Shown: one piece after another, positions 62,613-64,000 of the stretch | Position numbering within the stretch: the stretch's first letter is position 1 | How the letters are laid out: every line of letters begins with the position of its first letter | From: Streptomyces sp. NRRL S-646 | GTDB taxonomy: Bacteria; Actinomycetota; Actinomycetes; Streptomycetales; Streptomycetaceae | Reading direction: 5' to 3' | DNA: 64,000 bases | Assembly: GCF_000720765.1 (NCBI RefSeq) | Contig: NZ_JODC01000001.1 | Coordinates: 372,001-436,000 of the forward strand | The notes under the pieces: model-generated | What the model saw: the letters and a program-made list of their open reading frames with translations, nothing else | Database searches by the model: none | Told to the model about the DNA's origin: nothing | Translations under genes and position numbers: made by a program

Positions 62613-62763
62613 GCTAAGCAGCGCCCGCGCGCCCCGCCCGCCGGGAGGGCCGTCCGCGTCGGCTTGCGGGCGGCACCGCACCGGAGCACACAATGGTTGC
62701 GGCAGGTAGGAAAGCGGCACAACTCGGGGCGGCCGCAGGAAACCGCATCGGGAAGAAGAGCTC

Positions 62764-63882
62764 GTGAGCCTCGAACCGCCGTCCTCCGGACGCCCCACAG
62801 GCCCCCCTTCCGGCCCGCTCTCGGGCCCCTCCCAGCCCCCCTCGGGCCCGCCCTCACAGCCACCGGGCAGCAGCGGCGGCACACCTCCGCCGCCGCCCCA
62901 CCGCCCCTGGTGGAAGTCTGCACCCCGCGTCGCCGTGCTGACCACCGTGGTGGTCGCCGCCGTGGTCCTGGCCGTCGTCTTCAGCCGGTCCGGCGGCGGC
63001 CCGGGCAAGGGTGGAGAAGTCTTCCTGCAGGCCGCGGGCAAGACCGGCCCCGAGCCGTTCACGCAGTCGACGGCAACGCAGAGCTCCGCCCCGGCCGTCC
63101 CCGCCTCTCCGGCCACCGGATCGGCGCCGGCGAACGCGGTACGGGCCGTGGACGGCGGGGCGCCCGGACTGTACGGCGGCACCCGCAACATCTCCAGCTG
63201 CGACGTGGAGGGACAGATCAAGGCCCTCCGAGCGGCCCCGCCGAAGAACACGGCGTTCGCCTCGGTCGCCGACGTCGCCCCCTCCCGGGTCCCCGCCTAC
63301 CTCCGCGCGCTCACCCCCGTACAGCTGCGCATGGACACCCGCGTCACCAACCACGGCTACCGCGACGGCGCCGCCACCAGCTACCAGGCCGTCCTGCAGG
63401 CGGGCACGGCCGTCCTCGTCGACGGCCGCGGGGTGCCGCGCGTGCGCTGCGCCTGCGGCAACCCGCTGACGCCGCCCGTCGCCCAGCAGACCACCCCGAA
63501 GCGGACCGGTGACACCTGGCCGTCCTACCGCCCCTCGAACGTCGTCGTGGTCACGCCCGCACCGCAGATCATCAACATCTTCGTCATCTACGACCCCGAC
63601 CACGGCGAATGGATCTCCCGGCACCGGGGCGACACGGGCCACCACGACCACCGGACCAAGCCGCCGGTCAAGCCCTCCCCGTCGGTGAGCGTCTCCACGC
63701 CTACGGCACCCTCGTCGTCGTCCACGTGCGCCTCCGGCACGCCGGCCCCCTGCCCGCCGACGTCGACCGCCCCCTCCTCCTCGCCGAGCACCGAATCACC
63801 CTCCACCGGGACCGGGACGACCGAGCCGGAGTCACCCGGGGACACCGGCACGTACAGTGCTCCCGAGTCGAGCACCACATGA
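62764..63882 (+). CDS. Proline-rich membrane-anchored protein (DUF6777-like)
   Basis: 372 residues, GTG start. Residues 1-50 are Pro/Ser/Gly-rich, followed by one membrane helix (about 55-76, VLTTVVVAAVVLAVVFS). The extracytoplasmic domain has RNISSCDVEGQIKALRA and RCACGNPLTPPV (paired cysteines), then a Ser/Thr/Pro tail. It resembles the DUF6777 proteins found near Ser/Thr kinase operons in Streptomyces. Divergent from the streptophobe-type gene. The window end (63883-64000) shows no gene I can support. Confidence 0.72.
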   Translation: MSLEPPSSGRPTGPPSGPLSGPSQPPSGPPSQPPGSSGGTPPPPPHRPWWKSAPRVAVLTTVVVAAVVLAVVFSRSGGGPGKGGEVFLQAAGKTGPEPFTQSTATQSSAPAVPASPATGSAPANAVRAVDGGAPGLYGGTRNISSCDVEGQIKALRAAPPKNTAFASVADVAPSRVPAYLRALTPVQLRMDTRVTNHGYRDGAATSYQAVLQAGTAVLVDGRGVPRVRCACGNPLTPPVAQQTTPKRTGDTWPSYRPSNVVVVTPAPQIINIFVIYDPDHGEWISRHRGDTGHHDHRTKPPVKPSPSVSVSTPTAPSSSSTCASGTPAPCPPTSTAPSSSPSTESPSTGTGTTEPESPGDTGTYSAPESSTT

Positions 63883-64000
63883 CCGGCCTTCCGCGTGTTT
63901 GGGGACACATCGGCCCGGACGGGGACTGCCGGGCGCGGCTCGGGGTAGCAGCACTGATGCAGCAGCGTCCGGCCTGGCCGGCTTCCGAGAGAGACATGCA

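Noticed and set aside
63883..64000. Start of another gene at the window end
   Set aside because: Short frames on both strands lack a ribosome site or recognisable residues, and the segment is too short to judge.

Overview
The window is high-GC actinobacterial chromosome, almost certainly Streptomyces. Codon third positions are GC-rich, and GTG and TTG starts are frequent. Genus-typical families are present: an SsgA-like protein, a long chaplin with a sortase signal, an NsdA-like regulator, a streptophobe-type membrane protein, an exo-beta-D-glucosaminidase and TTA codons confined to a few genes. I see no rRNA, tRNA, CRISPR array, insertion sequence or prophage. Gene order is short operons and divergent regulator/target pairs, as in a chromosome arm or arm/core border.

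Layout. 1-6.5 kb: the end of a LuxR regulator, a secreted cell-wall amidase, an aminoglycoside-phosphotransferase-like gene with a TTA codon, and a divergent NsdA-like regulator. 6.5-10.6 kb: a PAS/PP2C phosphatase (TTA codon), an SsgA-like gene with a near-perfect Crp-type site upstream, a DJ-1-like protein and a baeRF3 protein. 10.8-13.5 kb: arginine/ornithine antiporter plus arginine deiminase. 13.5-18 kb: a PaaI thioesterase/MarR pair around a 20-bp palindrome, a secreted S33 peptidase, a chaplin and a double-GNAT protein. 18-23 kb: a 1440-residue membrane protein carrying GAF, PAS, GGDEF and EAL domains fused in frame to a complete alpha-oxoamine-synthase-like PLP enzyme, followed after 7 nt by a methyltransferase. 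This is the most unusual locus.

23.5-34 kb: acetyltransferases, an epimerase, a GlsB-like protein divergent from a secreted protein behind PHO-box-like repeats, then a chitosan-utilisation module (GH2 exo-glucosaminidase, ROK repressor with matching operators at both genes, APC permease). 34-37 kb: a two-repeat secreted pseudogene, an ArsR-SRPBCC fusion whose operator covers its promoter, and an SPW membrane protein. 36.8-43.9 kb: an organosulfur block. A LysR regulator is divergent from a leader peptide with a Cys-Cys pair, then sfnG, an acyl-CoA-dehydrogenase remnant, ssuE, an SfnB-like flavoprotein and ssuD, facing an antisense SnoaL/dehydrogenase pair.

44-56 kb: a DGPF protein plus ECF42-type sigma factor, aldehyde dehydrogenase, a split ArsR/SRPBCC pair, two aldo-keto reductases, a bile-acid/sodium-symporter-like protein (TTA codon), VOC protein plus adenosine deaminase, DinB and LysR. 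56-64 kb: an operon of a small protein (TTA at codon 6), a double-FHA ABC transporter, an SH3-like protein and a Ser/Thr kinase, reminiscent of mycobacterial Rv1747/PknF; then an NTF2-like protein, a streptophobe-type membrane protein and a proline-rich membrane-anchored protein.

Family assignments come from motifs recalled by eye. No searches were run, and operator or promoter calls are pattern matches only.
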